Shown here: positions 53,657 through 61,640 of the stretch, one piece after another | Layout: each line of letters opens with the position of its first letter | Position numbering within the stretch: position 1 is the stretch's first letter | Source: an uncultured Acidimicrobiaceae bacterium | GTDB lineage: Bacteria; Actinomycetota; Acidimicrobiia; Acidimicrobiales; Ilumatobacteraceae | DNA: 64,000 nt | Direction of reading: 5' to 3' | NCBI GenBank assembly: GCA_903919455.1 | Contig: CAIXIJ010000092.1 | Span: 21,540-85,539 of the forward strand | Made by a program: the position numbers and the translations under genes | Notes under the pieces: generated by a model | What the model was told of the DNA's origin: nothing | Database searches by the model: none | What the model saw: only the letters and a program-made list of their open reading frames with translations

Positions 53657-54723
53657 GCCGGCACCTCCTCCGGGGTGGCCATCTCCGGCAGCTGCGGTAG
53701 GGCAGACAATGCCCGTGTGGCGCGGATGCTGCGGGTGCGTTGCTCCATGCGGTTCCAGAACCAGAACGTGAGGCCGGTGATGGCCCAACCCGCGAGGCCG
53801 TCGATCACCCAATGCTCAGCCAGGTACACGAGCGACGAGAGCATGATGATGGGGAACAGCAGCACCACGGCCTTCAACCACTTGGGCTTGATCCAGGGCA
53901 GGAAGAACGCTGGCACGACGAGCGCAAACGAGGCGTGTAGCGACGGCATGGCTGCGACACCGTTGCCGTTACTGAGCGCCAGCTTGTACCCGTCTTGGAA
54001 GCTCTCGAAACCAATGTGGTAGAAGCCGCGGCCTGCGTTGCGGTGGAGTTCGTGGAACAGGTCGATGTGCCACTTCGGGTCGCCCGCCATCCACGGTGGC
54101 ACCGTGGGCAACATGATGAACAGCAGGCATGCCACGCCGAGCAGCGTGGCGAACCGCTTCATGAACCGAGCCCACTGACGATGGCTGGTGGCCCACAGCA
54201 CGGCCATCACGATCATCGGGAACACGAAGTGGGTCATGTAGGTGGTGCCGGCAACCACGTCCCACCAGCGGATGGTGTTCGACCAGAAGCGATCCTGCAG
54301 CACCACGTTGGGGTCGTGCCCGAAGAACATGGCTCGGTCGATGTCGCGCATGATGGTCTGCTGCAACGGGAACTTCACCCTGAACAGGCCGAAGAACGAC
54401 ACGCCATCGTCGGCGGCACCCCTCGTCTTTTCGTATGCCAACCACATGAGGCAGTAGGCCACGCAGTCCATCAGCAGCACGCCCCATGTGCGCCACGACT
54501 TCCCTACAAAGGCGCACAGCAGAAAGATGCCCACCGCGATGGCGACCGACACTCGGTCAACGGTGAGACCCCGCGTCTTCAGCCACACCAGGTAGCCGAT
54601 GAGGTACGTCCACATCAGCGTCAGGCGCACAGGGCGGAACCACTCGTAGGGCACCGCTCCGGCCAGGCGGACGCGTGAGGACGGCGGCACGAAGGTTGGG
54701 TCGTCCGTCGTGGTCATGGACAT
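53653..54723 (-). CDS. PAP2 / AUR1-like membrane phosphatase
   Basis: 356 residues with six or more membrane helices. The PAP2 site is GVAAMPSLHASFALVVP (PSLH) and AEHWVIDGLAGW (His and Asp). The preceding TVPPWMAGDP and NAGRGFYHIG regions are as in AUR1/inositol-phosphoryltransferase-like proteins. Could transfer or remove lipid-linked phosphate. TAACAT eight bases upstream gives a leaderless start. Confidence 0.85.
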   Translation of the reverse strand: MSMTTTDDPTFVPPSSRVRLAGAVPYEWFRPVRLTLMWTYLIGYLVWLKTRGLTVDRVSVAIAVGIFLLCAFVGKSWRTWGVLLMDCVAYCLMWLAYEKTRGAADDGVSFFGLFRVKFPLQQTIMRDIDRAMFFGHDPNVVLQDRFWSNTIRWWDVVAGTTYMTHFVFPMIVMAVLWATSHRQWARFMKRFATLLGVACLLFIMLPTVPPWMAGDPKWHIDLFHELHRNAGRGFYHIGFESFQDGYKLALSNGNGVAAMPSLHASFALVVPAFFLPWIKPKWLKAVVLLFPIIMLSSLVYLAEHWVIDGLAGWAITGLTFWFWNRMEQRTRSIRATRALSALPQLPEMATPEEVPA

Positions 54724-54731
54724 GACCGGCG

Positions 54732-54737
54732 ATGTTA
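54732..54737 (-). promoter_or_regulatory. Leaderless -10 of the PAP2 gene
   Basis: TAACAT (minus strand) with an 8-base spacer to the ATG at 54723. It also lies in the 44-base gap after the coxM stop, so PAP2 need not depend on the cox operon. Confidence 0.45.
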
Positions 54738-54767
54738 CCCAGCCTTCGTGCGCCGTTTACTTCACGG

Positions 54768-55592
54768 TTACTTGCTCGCTTCCTCGAGCGCCCGTCGCAC
54801 GAGCACCTTGGCCAGGTGCACGCGGTATTCCTGGCTGGCGTTGAGGTCGTTCTGCGGCTCGGCCTCGGCGGCTGCGAGCTGTGCCGCTTCCGACACCGAT
54901 GCCCCACCGGCGAGCGCACTGGCAACGCTGGTGGCGAGGATGGGCGTGCTGCCCATGTTCACCAGTGCCACACCCGAATCGCCGTTGCGGCGCCATGCGG
55001 CGACACCCACGATGGCCCAGTCCTGGGCGCGTCGGTTGAACTTCTGGAAGCTCCAGCCGGCGCCCTGCATCTTCGGCACGCGGATCTCGGTGAGCATCTC
55101 GTCGGCGGCGAGCGCCGACTGCAGGAAGCCGTGATAGAAGTCGGTGGCAGCGATCTCGCGGGTGCCGTTGGGGCCCTGTGCCACATAGGTGGCCCCGAGC
55201 GCCAGGGTGGTGGCGGGAAGGTCGCTGGCCGAGTCGGCGTGGGCGATGGAGCCACCGATGGTGCCGCGGTGGCGAACCTGCGGGTCGCCGACGTGGCTGG
55301 CGGCGTGCGCCAACAGAGGCGCATGCTCCTTCAGTACGGCGCTGTTCTCCACATCCATGTGGCGGGTGAGGGCACCGATCGCGATGTGGTCGCCGGCGTC
55401 GCGGATGTAGCTGAGGTCGCTGACGCGGCCGATGTCTACCAGCACGCTCGGAGCTGCGAGGCGCAGCTTCATGAGCGGCAGCAGGCTGTGGCCGCCGGCG
55501 AGGAACTTGGCCTCGTCGCCGTGCTCACCGATGAGGCTGATGGCCTCGGCGGCCGAACCGGCCCGGACGTAGTCGAATGCTGCGGGGATCAC
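54768..55592 (-). CDS. coxM: CO/xanthine dehydrogenase-type FAD subunit (CoxM)
   Basis: 274 residues. FAD motifs FLAGGHSLLPLMKLRL and RHRGTIGGSIAHADSASD are both intact, the two glycine loops of CoxM proteins. The GTG at 55592 overlaps the CoxL stop (GTGA). The C-terminal NDLNASQEYRVHLAKVLVRRAL is typical. It passes electrons from the iron-sulfur subunit to the acceptor. Third in the S-L-M order of form II clusters. Confidence 0.93.
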   Translation of the reverse strand: MIPAAFDYVRAGSAAEAISLIGEHGDEAKFLAGGHSLLPLMKLRLAAPSVLVDIGRVSDLSYIRDAGDHIAIGALTRHMDVENSAVLKEHAPLLAHAASHVGDPQVRHRGTIGGSIAHADSASDLPATTLALGATYVAQGPNGTREIAATDFYHGFLQSALAADEMLTEIRVPKMQGAGWSFQKFNRRAQDWAIVGVAAWRRNGDSGVALVNMGSTPILATSVASALAGGASVSEAAQLAAAEAEPQNDLNASQEYRVHLAKVLVRRALEEASK

Positions 55593-57979
55593 TTGCTGGC
55601 TCCTTGTGCTGCTTGGATTGCTTTCCAGACGTTGTGCGGACTTGCCGGCATCGGCATGTCCGTCACACCGAGGCCGCTGAGGGCATCGATGACGGCATTC
55701 ATGACGGCGGGCGCTGCACCGATGGTGCCAGCTTCGCCGATTCCCTTCACGCCCAACGGGTTGGTGGGCGATGGGGTGATGGTGTGGCCGAGCGTGATGT
55801 TCGGCACATCGCTGGCGGCAGGCACCAGATACTCGGCGAGGCTGGCGTTCTTCAGGTTGCCGTCGGTGTCGTAGACGGCTTCCTCGTAGAGCGCCTGGGC
55901 CAGGCCCTGCACCACGCCGCCATGCACCTGACCCTCGACGATGAGCGGGTTCACCTGGTTGCCGCAGTCGTCGACGGCCACGTACTGGAGTACCTCGACG
56001 TTGCCGGTCTCGGTGTCCACTTCCACGGTGCAGATGTGGGTACCGAAGGGCCACGAGAAGTTCGGCGGGTCGTAGGTGACCTGTGCCTCCAGGTTCGGCT
56101 CCAACCCGTCGGGCAGGTTGTGTGCCGTGAAGGCCTCGAACGCGATGGCCGCAAGCGGCATCGTGCGATCGGGGGAACCCTTCACGGTGAACGAGCCACC
56201 GGCGAAGTCGAGGTCGTCCTCGTTGGCCTCCAACTGGTGGGCGGCGATCTTCTTGGCCTTGTCGATCACCTTGTCGCACGCCATCGCGATGGCCACGCCA
56301 CCCACGGGCAGCGAACGCGACCCGTACGTGTCGAGACCCAGCGGCGCGATGGCGGTGTCGCTGTGCAACACATCGACGTCGTCGGGGGAGATGCCCAGGC
56401 GGTCGGCCACGATCATGCTCCATGCGGTCTCGTGACCCTGGCCGTGCGGAGCCGTGCCGGACACCACCTGCACCTTGTTGGTGGGCAGCACACGCACGGT
56501 GGCGGATTCCCAGCCACCCGCCGAGTAGTTCAACGATGCCAGCACCCGAGACGGTGCCAGACCGCACATCTCGAAGTAGCTGGCCTGGCCGATGCCGATG
56601 CGCTTGGTGGCACCGGGCACGTTCTGGGTGGTCTGCTTGGCGCGGATGCCGGTGTAGTCGGCCATCTCGGCGGCGAGTTCGGCTGCCTTGAGGTAGTCGC
56701 CCGAGTCGTACACCAGGCCGGTGAATGCCGTGTACGGGAACTGCTCCTTGGCGATGAAGTTGCGCTTGCGCAGATCCATCGGGTCGATGCCCATCTGGTC
56801 GGCGAGCACGTCCATCGCACGCTCGATGGCGTACGTGGCCTCCGGGCGACCGGCGCCGCGATACGCATCGGTGGGCGTGAGCGTGGTGTACACACCCGTG
56901 CAGCTGAAGTCGTAGGCGTGGGGAATGTCGTACACGCCTGCGTACAGGAAGGCTCCCAGGATGGGGATGCCCGCCGTGATGAGCTGCTGATAGCCGCCCA
57001 TGTCGGCCACGATGCGGACACGGACTGCGGTGAGCTTGCCGGTCGCATCGGCAGCCAGCTCCACGTACTGGATCTGGCCGCGGCCATGAATGGTGGCGAC
57101 GGCGTTCTCGCCGCGCTCCTCGTTCCAGCGCACCGGCACCTTGTGCTTGCGAGCCAGGGCCACACACAGCAGTTCCTCGGCGTACACGTCGAGCTTGCTG
57201 CCGAAGCCGCCGCCCACGGCGGGGGCTACGACGCGCATCTGGTGCTCGGGGATGCCGAGCGTGAGGGCGGTCATCACCTTCAGGATGTGCGGAATCTGGG
57301 TGGAGCTGTACAGCGTCATGTCGCCGCCGAAGGGCTGCGGCACGGCCACGATGGCACGGGGCTCCATTGCCATCGGGATGAGGCGCTGCTGGATGAAGCG
57401 CTCGCTGACGGTGTAGGCGGCATCAGCGAAGGCCTGCGCCACCTGCCCCTCGGTGCCTTCGATCTTGAGGTCCCAGGTGTAGCTGCTGTTGGTGCCGAGC
57501 TCGTCGTGGATGACCACGCGGTCGCTCAGGGCATCTTCCAGATCCACCACGGCGGGCAGCGGCTCGTACTGCACGTCGATGAGTTCCAGCGCGTCGCGGG
57601 CGATGGTCTCGCTGGTGGCGAGTACGCACGCCACACCGTCGCCCACGTAGCAGGCCTTGGTGGAGGCCAGCGGGTAGTGCGCCGGGTTCTTCATGTCGGT
57701 GGTAACGGCCCACGCGCTGGGCATGGGCGATGCCCACAACCCGGCCAGGTCGGCCCCGCTATAGGCGGCCACCACACCCGGCAACTCGGCGGCGGCGCTC
57801 ACGTCGACGCTCAGGATTTTTGCGTGTGCGTATGGGCTGCGAAGGACCGCCAGGTGCAGGGCACCGGGAATGTTCAGGTCGTTCGCATACTTGGCCTCGC
57901 CGGTGAGCAGGGCCGGGTCTTCGCGTCGCAGCAGTCGTGTCCCCAACACGGATGCAGGACGATCGTCGGTGACGGTCAT
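55589..57979 (-). CDS. coxL: Molybdenum hydroxylase large subunit, CoxL form II
   Basis: 796 residues. GGGFGSK (256-262), AYRGAGR (372-378) and the catalytic Glu749 in GIGEAGT are seen. Form I CO dehydrogenases have AYxCSFR at the active-site loop; AYRGAGR is the form II mark, and form II enzymes have low or uncertain CO activity, so another substrate is possible. The order S-L-M also fits form II. Molybdenum site assembly would use the coxD/E and xdhC-type genes at 46871-50044. Confidence 0.93.
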   Translation of the reverse strand: MTVTDDRPASVLGTRLLRREDPALLTGEAKYANDLNIPGALHLAVLRSPYAHAKILSVDVSAAAELPGVVAAYSGADLAGLWASPMPSAWAVTTDMKNPAHYPLASTKACYVGDGVACVLATSETIARDALELIDVQYEPLPAVVDLEDALSDRVVIHDELGTNSSYTWDLKIEGTEGQVAQAFADAAYTVSERFIQQRLIPMAMEPRAIVAVPQPFGGDMTLYSSTQIPHILKVMTALTLGIPEHQMRVVAPAVGGGFGSKLDVYAEELLCVALARKHKVPVRWNEERGENAVATIHGRGQIQYVELAADATGKLTAVRVRIVADMGGYQQLITAGIPILGAFLYAGVYDIPHAYDFSCTGVYTTLTPTDAYRGAGRPEATYAIERAMDVLADQMGIDPMDLRKRNFIAKEQFPYTAFTGLVYDSGDYLKAAELAAEMADYTGIRAKQTTQNVPGATKRIGIGQASYFEMCGLAPSRVLASLNYSAGGWESATVRVLPTNKVQVVSGTAPHGQGHETAWSMIVADRLGISPDDVDVLHSDTAIAPLGLDTYGSRSLPVGGVAIAMACDKVIDKAKKIAAHQLEANEDDLDFAGGSFTVKGSPDRTMPLAAIAFEAFTAHNLPDGLEPNLEAQVTYDPPNFSWPFGTHICTVEVDTETGNVEVLQYVAVDDCGNQVNPLIVEGQVHGGVVQGLAQALYEEAVYDTDGNLKNASLAEYLVPAASDVPNITLGHTITPSPTNPLGVKGIGEAGTIGAAPAVMNAVIDALSGLGVTDMPMPASPHNVWKAIQAAQGASK

Positions 57980-58015
57980 GTCAGGTACCCCCAGTACCTT
58001 CGAGTAGCGGTTGTT

Positions 58016-58471
58016 CTACTTCGCGGCCGCGGCGAGCACGGACTTCACGATGTTGTGATAGCCCGTGCAACGGCACAGGTTGCCTTCGAGCCCGATACGC
58101 ACCTCTTCTTCGGTGGGGTTCGGGTTCTCCTGCAGCAGGCTGGTGGCTGCCATCACCATGCCCGGCGTGCAGTAGCCGCACTGGAGACCATGGTTCTCCA
58201 TGAAGGCCTGCTGCATCGGGTGCATGACACCATCGGTGGCCATGCCCTCGATGGTGGTGACCGACTGGCCATCAGCCTGAGCGGCCAGCACGGTGCAGCT
58301 CTTCACGGCTTCGCCGTTCAGATGCACACTGCAGGCGCCGCATGACGACGTGTCGCAGCCGATGTTGGTGCCGGTGAGACCCAGCACTTCGCGGACGTAG
58401 TGGACGAGCAGAGTGCGAGGTTCGACGTCGCTCTCGTGTGCCGTACCGTTGACGGTGACGGAAATCTTCAC
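58016..58471 (-). CDS. coxS: 2Fe-2S subunit of the molybdenum hydroxylase (CoxS)
   Basis: 151 residues, GTG start behind an AGGGGG site. N-terminal plant-type 2Fe-2S site ([10 protein letters not shown] plus a later Cys in KSCTVLA) and C-terminal four-Cys site (CGYCTPG, CRCTGY). It carries electrons from the molybdenum site to the flavin subunit. 36 bases upstream of coxL. Confidence 0.95.
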   Translation of the reverse strand: MKISVTVNGTAHESDVEPRTLLVHYVREVLGLTGTNIGCDTSSCGACSVHLNGEAVKSCTVLAAQADGQSVTTIEGMATDGVMHPMQQAFMENHGLQCGYCTPGMVMAATSLLQENPNPTEEEVRIGLEGNLCRCTGYHNIVKSVLAAAAK

Positions 58472-58555
58472 CAGTGATCCCCCTTCGGATCCAGAGCCCC
58501 CTGTGGCGGATCCCATCATGCCCCAAATCGCACACGGAGCGAAACCCCAAGATCC

Positions 58556-59419
58556 TCAGTCGAGCGGACGGTGGTGGTGCGGCATCCGCCTCGGCAGGGT
58601 GACGCCGAAGACGACAGCGAACGCTGCAGCAGCGACGAGCCCAATGGTGGCTCCTGGTGCTGAGCTGAGGTGGTAGCTGAGCATCAGGCCGACGACCGCT
58701 TCCCCCACGCCGAACGCCACGCCCCACATGGTCATCTGACGAAGATTGCGGGCGAGCAGCCGGGCAGTGGCCGGTGGGGTGACCAGCAGCGTGATGGTCA
58801 TCACCGTGCCGACGGTGCGCAGGCTGATGACCACCACGATGGCCAGCAGCAGTACCAGCACACTCTGCACGAGTTCCACCCGAACGCCGACCTGTTCGGC
58901 CTGAACGTGGTCGAAGGTGGCGAGACGAAGGTCGCCGAACAGCGCAGCCACCACCAGTACGGCGGCGGTGCCGAGCCCGAGGTTCAGCCAGATGTCGCTC
59001 CATTGCACCGTCAGCACGCGCCCGAACAGAAAGTGGGAGAGTTCCACGCCCGTGTCGAGCCGGGAGATCACCACGACGCCGAGCGCGAAGAACGCAGTGC
59101 CGAGCACCGTGATGACGGTCTCCTGCCCGAGGCGTCGGTTGGAGGAGAACAGCAGCAGGAGCACGGCGATGATGAGGCCCGCCCCCATCGCGCCGACGAG
59201 CACGTTGACGCCGGCTGCGTAGGCGATTCCCACGCCGGCGAGTGTGCCGTGCGACATCGCATCGCCAAGATTGGCCATGCGACGAAGTACCACCCAGGTG
59301 CCCACCACCGGAGCAACCACGCCGATGATGATGGCGGCGATGAACGCTCGTTGCATGAACTCGGCATGGAAGGGGTCAGTCAGCCAGTGCACTTCGACCC
59401 CCTGATCCGAAGGTTGCAT
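58556..59419 (-). CDS. znuB: Zinc ABC transporter permease
   Basis: 287 residues, ABC-3 family permease. RAFIAAIIIGVVAPVVGTWVVLRRMANLGDAMSH is the classic start (short: VVLRRMANLGDAMSH) and VVISLRTVGTVMTITLLVTPPATARLL the coupling region. The ATG at 59419 overlaps the ATPase by 44 bases; a GTG at 59392 would overlap less. Zinc specificity is inferred from Zur and the binding protein. Confidence 0.9.
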   Translation of the reverse strand: MQPSDQGVEVHWLTDPFHAEFMQRAFIAAIIIGVVAPVVGTWVVLRRMANLGDAMSHGTLAGVGIAYAAGVNVLVGAMGAGLIIAVLLLLFSSNRRLGQETVITVLGTAFFALGVVVISRLDTGVELSHFLFGRVLTVQWSDIWLNLGLGTAAVLVVAALFGDLRLATFDHVQAEQVGVRVELVQSVLVLLLAIVVVISLRTVGTVMTITLLVTPPATARLLARNLRQMTMWGVAFGVGEAVVGLMLSYHLSSAPGATIGLVAAAAFAVVFGVTLPRRMPHHHRPLD

Positions 59420-60116
59420 CGAGTGCTTCGGCGGACAGCACCGCTGCGGGCGCGCCGTCGGCGCGCAGCGTGCCGTTCACGGCGAGACAGCGGTTGAACC
59501 TGCGTCGGGCGAGGGCCAGATCGTGGGTGGCCACCAACAAGGTGGTGCCCTGCGCGGCCAGACCTTCGAACACCTCGATCAACTCCAGCGTGCCCGGCTG
59601 ATCGACGCCGCTGAGGGCTTCGTCGAGCAACACTACGGAGGCCTCCTGCGCGAGGGCCCGAGCCACGTAGGCGCGCTGCAACTGGCCGCCCGAGAACTCG
59701 GTGAGGGCTCGGTGCTCGGTGCCTCCGAGGCGCACCCGATCGAGCGCCTCTGCCGCTGCGGCGCGATCCGCGGAGGTGGGACGGGCGTACCAGCGATGAA
59801 ATCTGCGTCGGCCTGCCAGCACCAGCTCGCCCACCGTGATGGGGAAGTTGAGGTCGCTGTCGTTGCGCTGCGGGATGTAGGCCAGGTCCATGCGATCGGT
59901 GTGGTCGTGGCAGTGCACGCCATTCACCTCCACTACACCGTCGTGGTTCACCAGGCCGCAGATGGCCTTGAACATGGTGCTCTTGCCTGCACCGTTGGGC
60001 CCGATCACGGCGATGAGTTCACCCTTGCCGATGGCGAACGACACGCCGTGCAATGCGTGCCGCTGCCCGTAATGGACGCCGAGATCGCTCACTTCCAATA
60101 CCGGCGGTGTACTCAT
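59376..60116 (-). CDS. znuC: Zinc ABC transporter ATP-binding protein
   Basis: 246 residues. Walker A GPNGAGKST, IPQRNDSDLNFPITV, signature FSGGQLQR, Walker B VVLLDEALSGVD and H-loop VATHDL. ZnuC/MntB type. The ATG at 60116 overlaps the ZnuA stop (ATGA); the frame extends two codons to a GTG. Powers zinc uptake with the permease and binding protein. Confidence 0.92.
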   Translation of the reverse strand: MSTPPVLEVSDLGVHYGQRHALHGVSFAIGKGELIAVIGPNGAGKSTMFKAICGLVNHDGVVEVNGVHCHDHTDRMDLAYIPQRNDSDLNFPITVGELVLAGRRRFHRWYARPTSADRAAAAEALDRVRLGGTEHRALTEFSGGQLQRAYVARALAQEASVVLLDEALSGVDQPGTLELIEVFEGLAAQGTTLLVATHDLALARRRFNRCLAVNGTLRADGAPAAVLSAEALDATFGSGGRSALAD

Positions 60117-61087
60117 ACGCACCCCAGTGCACGCTGAATGCTGCCGAGGTTCCCACGCATCATGGTGAGGTAGTCGTCGCCGTCGTGGAGTCGATCGGCG
60201 GATGGTGATTCCGCCGTGTCGAGCGAGGCGGTGGTTGCGCCGGTCTCGTCGGCCACGGTGGTGGCGAGGTCTGCCGGAAGGTTCTCCTCGGAGAAGATCG
60301 TGGTGACGTGGTGTGCCTTCACGAACGTTGCCACCGCCTCGAGCGTCTTGGCCGAGGGTTCCTCGGAGGGTGAGATACCGGCGATGGACACCTGGGTGAG
60401 GCCGTAGGCATCAGCGAGATAGCCGAAGGCGCGATGTGTGGTGACCAGTTCATGGCGCTCGCACGTGTGCAAGCCGGCACTGAACTCCGCGTCGAGCGCC
60501 CGGTAGTCGGCGTCGGCCCGGGCCAGTGCCGCCGCGCCGTCGGCAGCCGTGACCAGTGCGGCCTGCACGAGGCTGTCGACGATGGCTGCCGCCATGACGG
60601 CCATGTTCGCTGGCGCGAGCCAGACGTGCGGATCCATGTCGCCAACCAATGCCTCACCTCCGATTTCGCCTTCGGTGCCGGCAAGTGGGTCGGTGATGGG
60701 TAGCAGTGCCAGGTTGGAGAGGAGGTCGATGGTGCGGGTGTTCGTGGACAGTGCGGAGAGTGCGGTTTCGACGTTCGGCTGGAAACCCTGACCCAGGTAG
60801 AAGAACACGTCGACACCACTCAGCCGGTCGATGTCCTTCGCGGTGGGGTCGTAGTCGTGGGCCTCCTGCCCGGCGGGCACGACCACCACGGTGTCGATCG
60901 GAAGCTGCAACCGATGCACGATGTCGGCGAGCGGGTAGAACGCCACGCCCACGCGGGGAAGAGCACCGTTGCCAGTACTGGCGTTGCTGGCGTTGCTGGC
61001 GTCGTCGTTGCTGGCGCATCCGGCCGTCGACACCGTGAGCAACGCCGTGAGCGCGGCAAGCGCCAGGTGTGCAAGGAGTCGGCCCAT
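60113..61087 (-). CDS. znuA: Zinc-binding lipoprotein of the ABC importer
   Basis: 324 residues, cluster A-I binding protein with lipobox at Cys24 (STAGC). Metal ligands fit His77 (GQEAHDYDP), His in MDPHVWLAP, and His in VTTHRAFGYLA, with the acidic ligand near the C terminus (DTAESPS). The usual long His-rich loop is short here. First gene of the operon; TTGATA (-35) and TACGCT (-10) with a 17-base spacer and a leaderless start precede it. Confidence 0.92.
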   Translation of the reverse strand: MGRLLAHLALAALTALLTVSTAGCASNDDASNASNASTGNGALPRVGVAFYPLADIVHRLQLPIDTVVVVPAGQEAHDYDPTAKDIDRLSGVDVFFYLGQGFQPNVETALSALSTNTRTIDLLSNLALLPITDPLAGTEGEIGGEALVGDMDPHVWLAPANMAVMAAAIVDSLVQAALVTAADGAAALARADADYRALDAEFSAGLHTCERHELVTTHRAFGYLADAYGLTQVSIAGISPSEEPSAKTLEAVATFVKAHHVTTIFSEENLPADLATTVADETGATTASLDTAESPSADRLHDGDDYLTMMRGNLGSIQRALGCV

Positions 61088-61172
61088 GCGCGCAGCGTAC
61101 TGTGAATGAGAATCATTATCAATATGTTGGGAATGATTCTCATTAAGTGAGAACGCTGGGTAAGGTGGGCGA
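61088..61172. promoter_or_regulatory. Zur-type inverted repeat between znuA and zur
   Basis: AATGAGAATCATT (61105-61117) is the exact reverse complement of AATGATTCTCATT (61132-61144). Each arm also resembles a Zur/Fur box. The first arm lies in the spacer of the znuA promoter (TTGATA 61122-61117, TACGCT 61099-61094), the second over the -35 region of zur (TAAGGT 61161-61166). This would let one regulator block both genes when zinc is enough. Confidence 0.8.
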
Positions 61173-61640
61173 ATGACAGAAGCCTCGTCGTCGTTGTCGG
61201 CAGCCACCGCGGCCGCCGTGGTGCAGGCACTGGCGCTGCGGGAACTGCGGCTCACCGCGAACCGTCGGTCGGTGCTGGCCATGCTCGAACACGGCGAACG
61301 CCCACTCACCACCGAGGAAGTGGCTGCGGGCTCCGGCGTTCCGGTGAGCACGGTGTACCGCAACCTCGCCGAACTGGTGGACGCAGGCGTGGTGGTGCGC
61401 GTGGCGGGAGCCGGCGGGGGAGATCGACACGAACTCGCCGAGGCGTTCTCCGAGCACCATCATCATCACCTGGTGTGTACCGACTGCGGCATCGTCACCG
61501 ACTTCACCCCGAGCCGTCAGTTGGAGACGCTGATCGAGCAAGAAGTCGGTGCGTTGCTCGCGAGCGAGGGCTTCGAAGTGGCTCACCACGTCTTCGACGT
61601 GCGTGGCCGATGCCGGGCGTGCTCGTCAGTCCGACGTTGA
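61173..61640 (+). CDS. zur: Zinc uptake regulator (Fur family)
   Basis: 155 residues. Winged-helix part with LTANRRSVLAMLEHGERPLTTEEVA and STVYRNLAELVDAG; regulatory part with EHHHHHLVCTDCG and a C-terminal CRAC, which complete the structural zinc site of four cysteines. Divergent from znuA across the perfect inverted repeat, the usual Zur context. Leaderless start: TAAGGT six bases upstream. Overlaps the c-di-GMP gene at its 3' end by 15 bases. Confidence 0.93.
   Translation: MTEASSSLSAATAAAVVQALALRELRLTANRRSVLAMLEHGERPLTTEEVAAGSGVPVSTVYRNLAELVDAGVVVRVAGAGGGDRHELAEAFSEHHHHHLVCTDCGIVTDFTPSRQLETLIEQEVGALLASEGFEVAHHVFDVRGRCRACSSVRR

Noticed and set aside
55593..57167. Long N-terminal extension of the CoxM frame
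   Set aside because: The extension is out-of-frame translation of coxL; a GTG at 55592 with GTGA overlap gives the normal CoxM length.
55577..58345. A 922-codon open frame on the plus strand opposite the coxSLM genes
   Set aside because: It is antisense to three clear genes with intact cofactor motifs and has His/Gly/Arg-rich noise composition; it results from GC-rich codon bias.
45418..58471. Xanthine dehydrogenase instead of a CO-dehydrogenase-type enzyme
   Set aside because: Subunit split into S, L and M with CoxD, CoxE and CoxG partners fits the cox family, although the true substrate remains open because of the form II loop.
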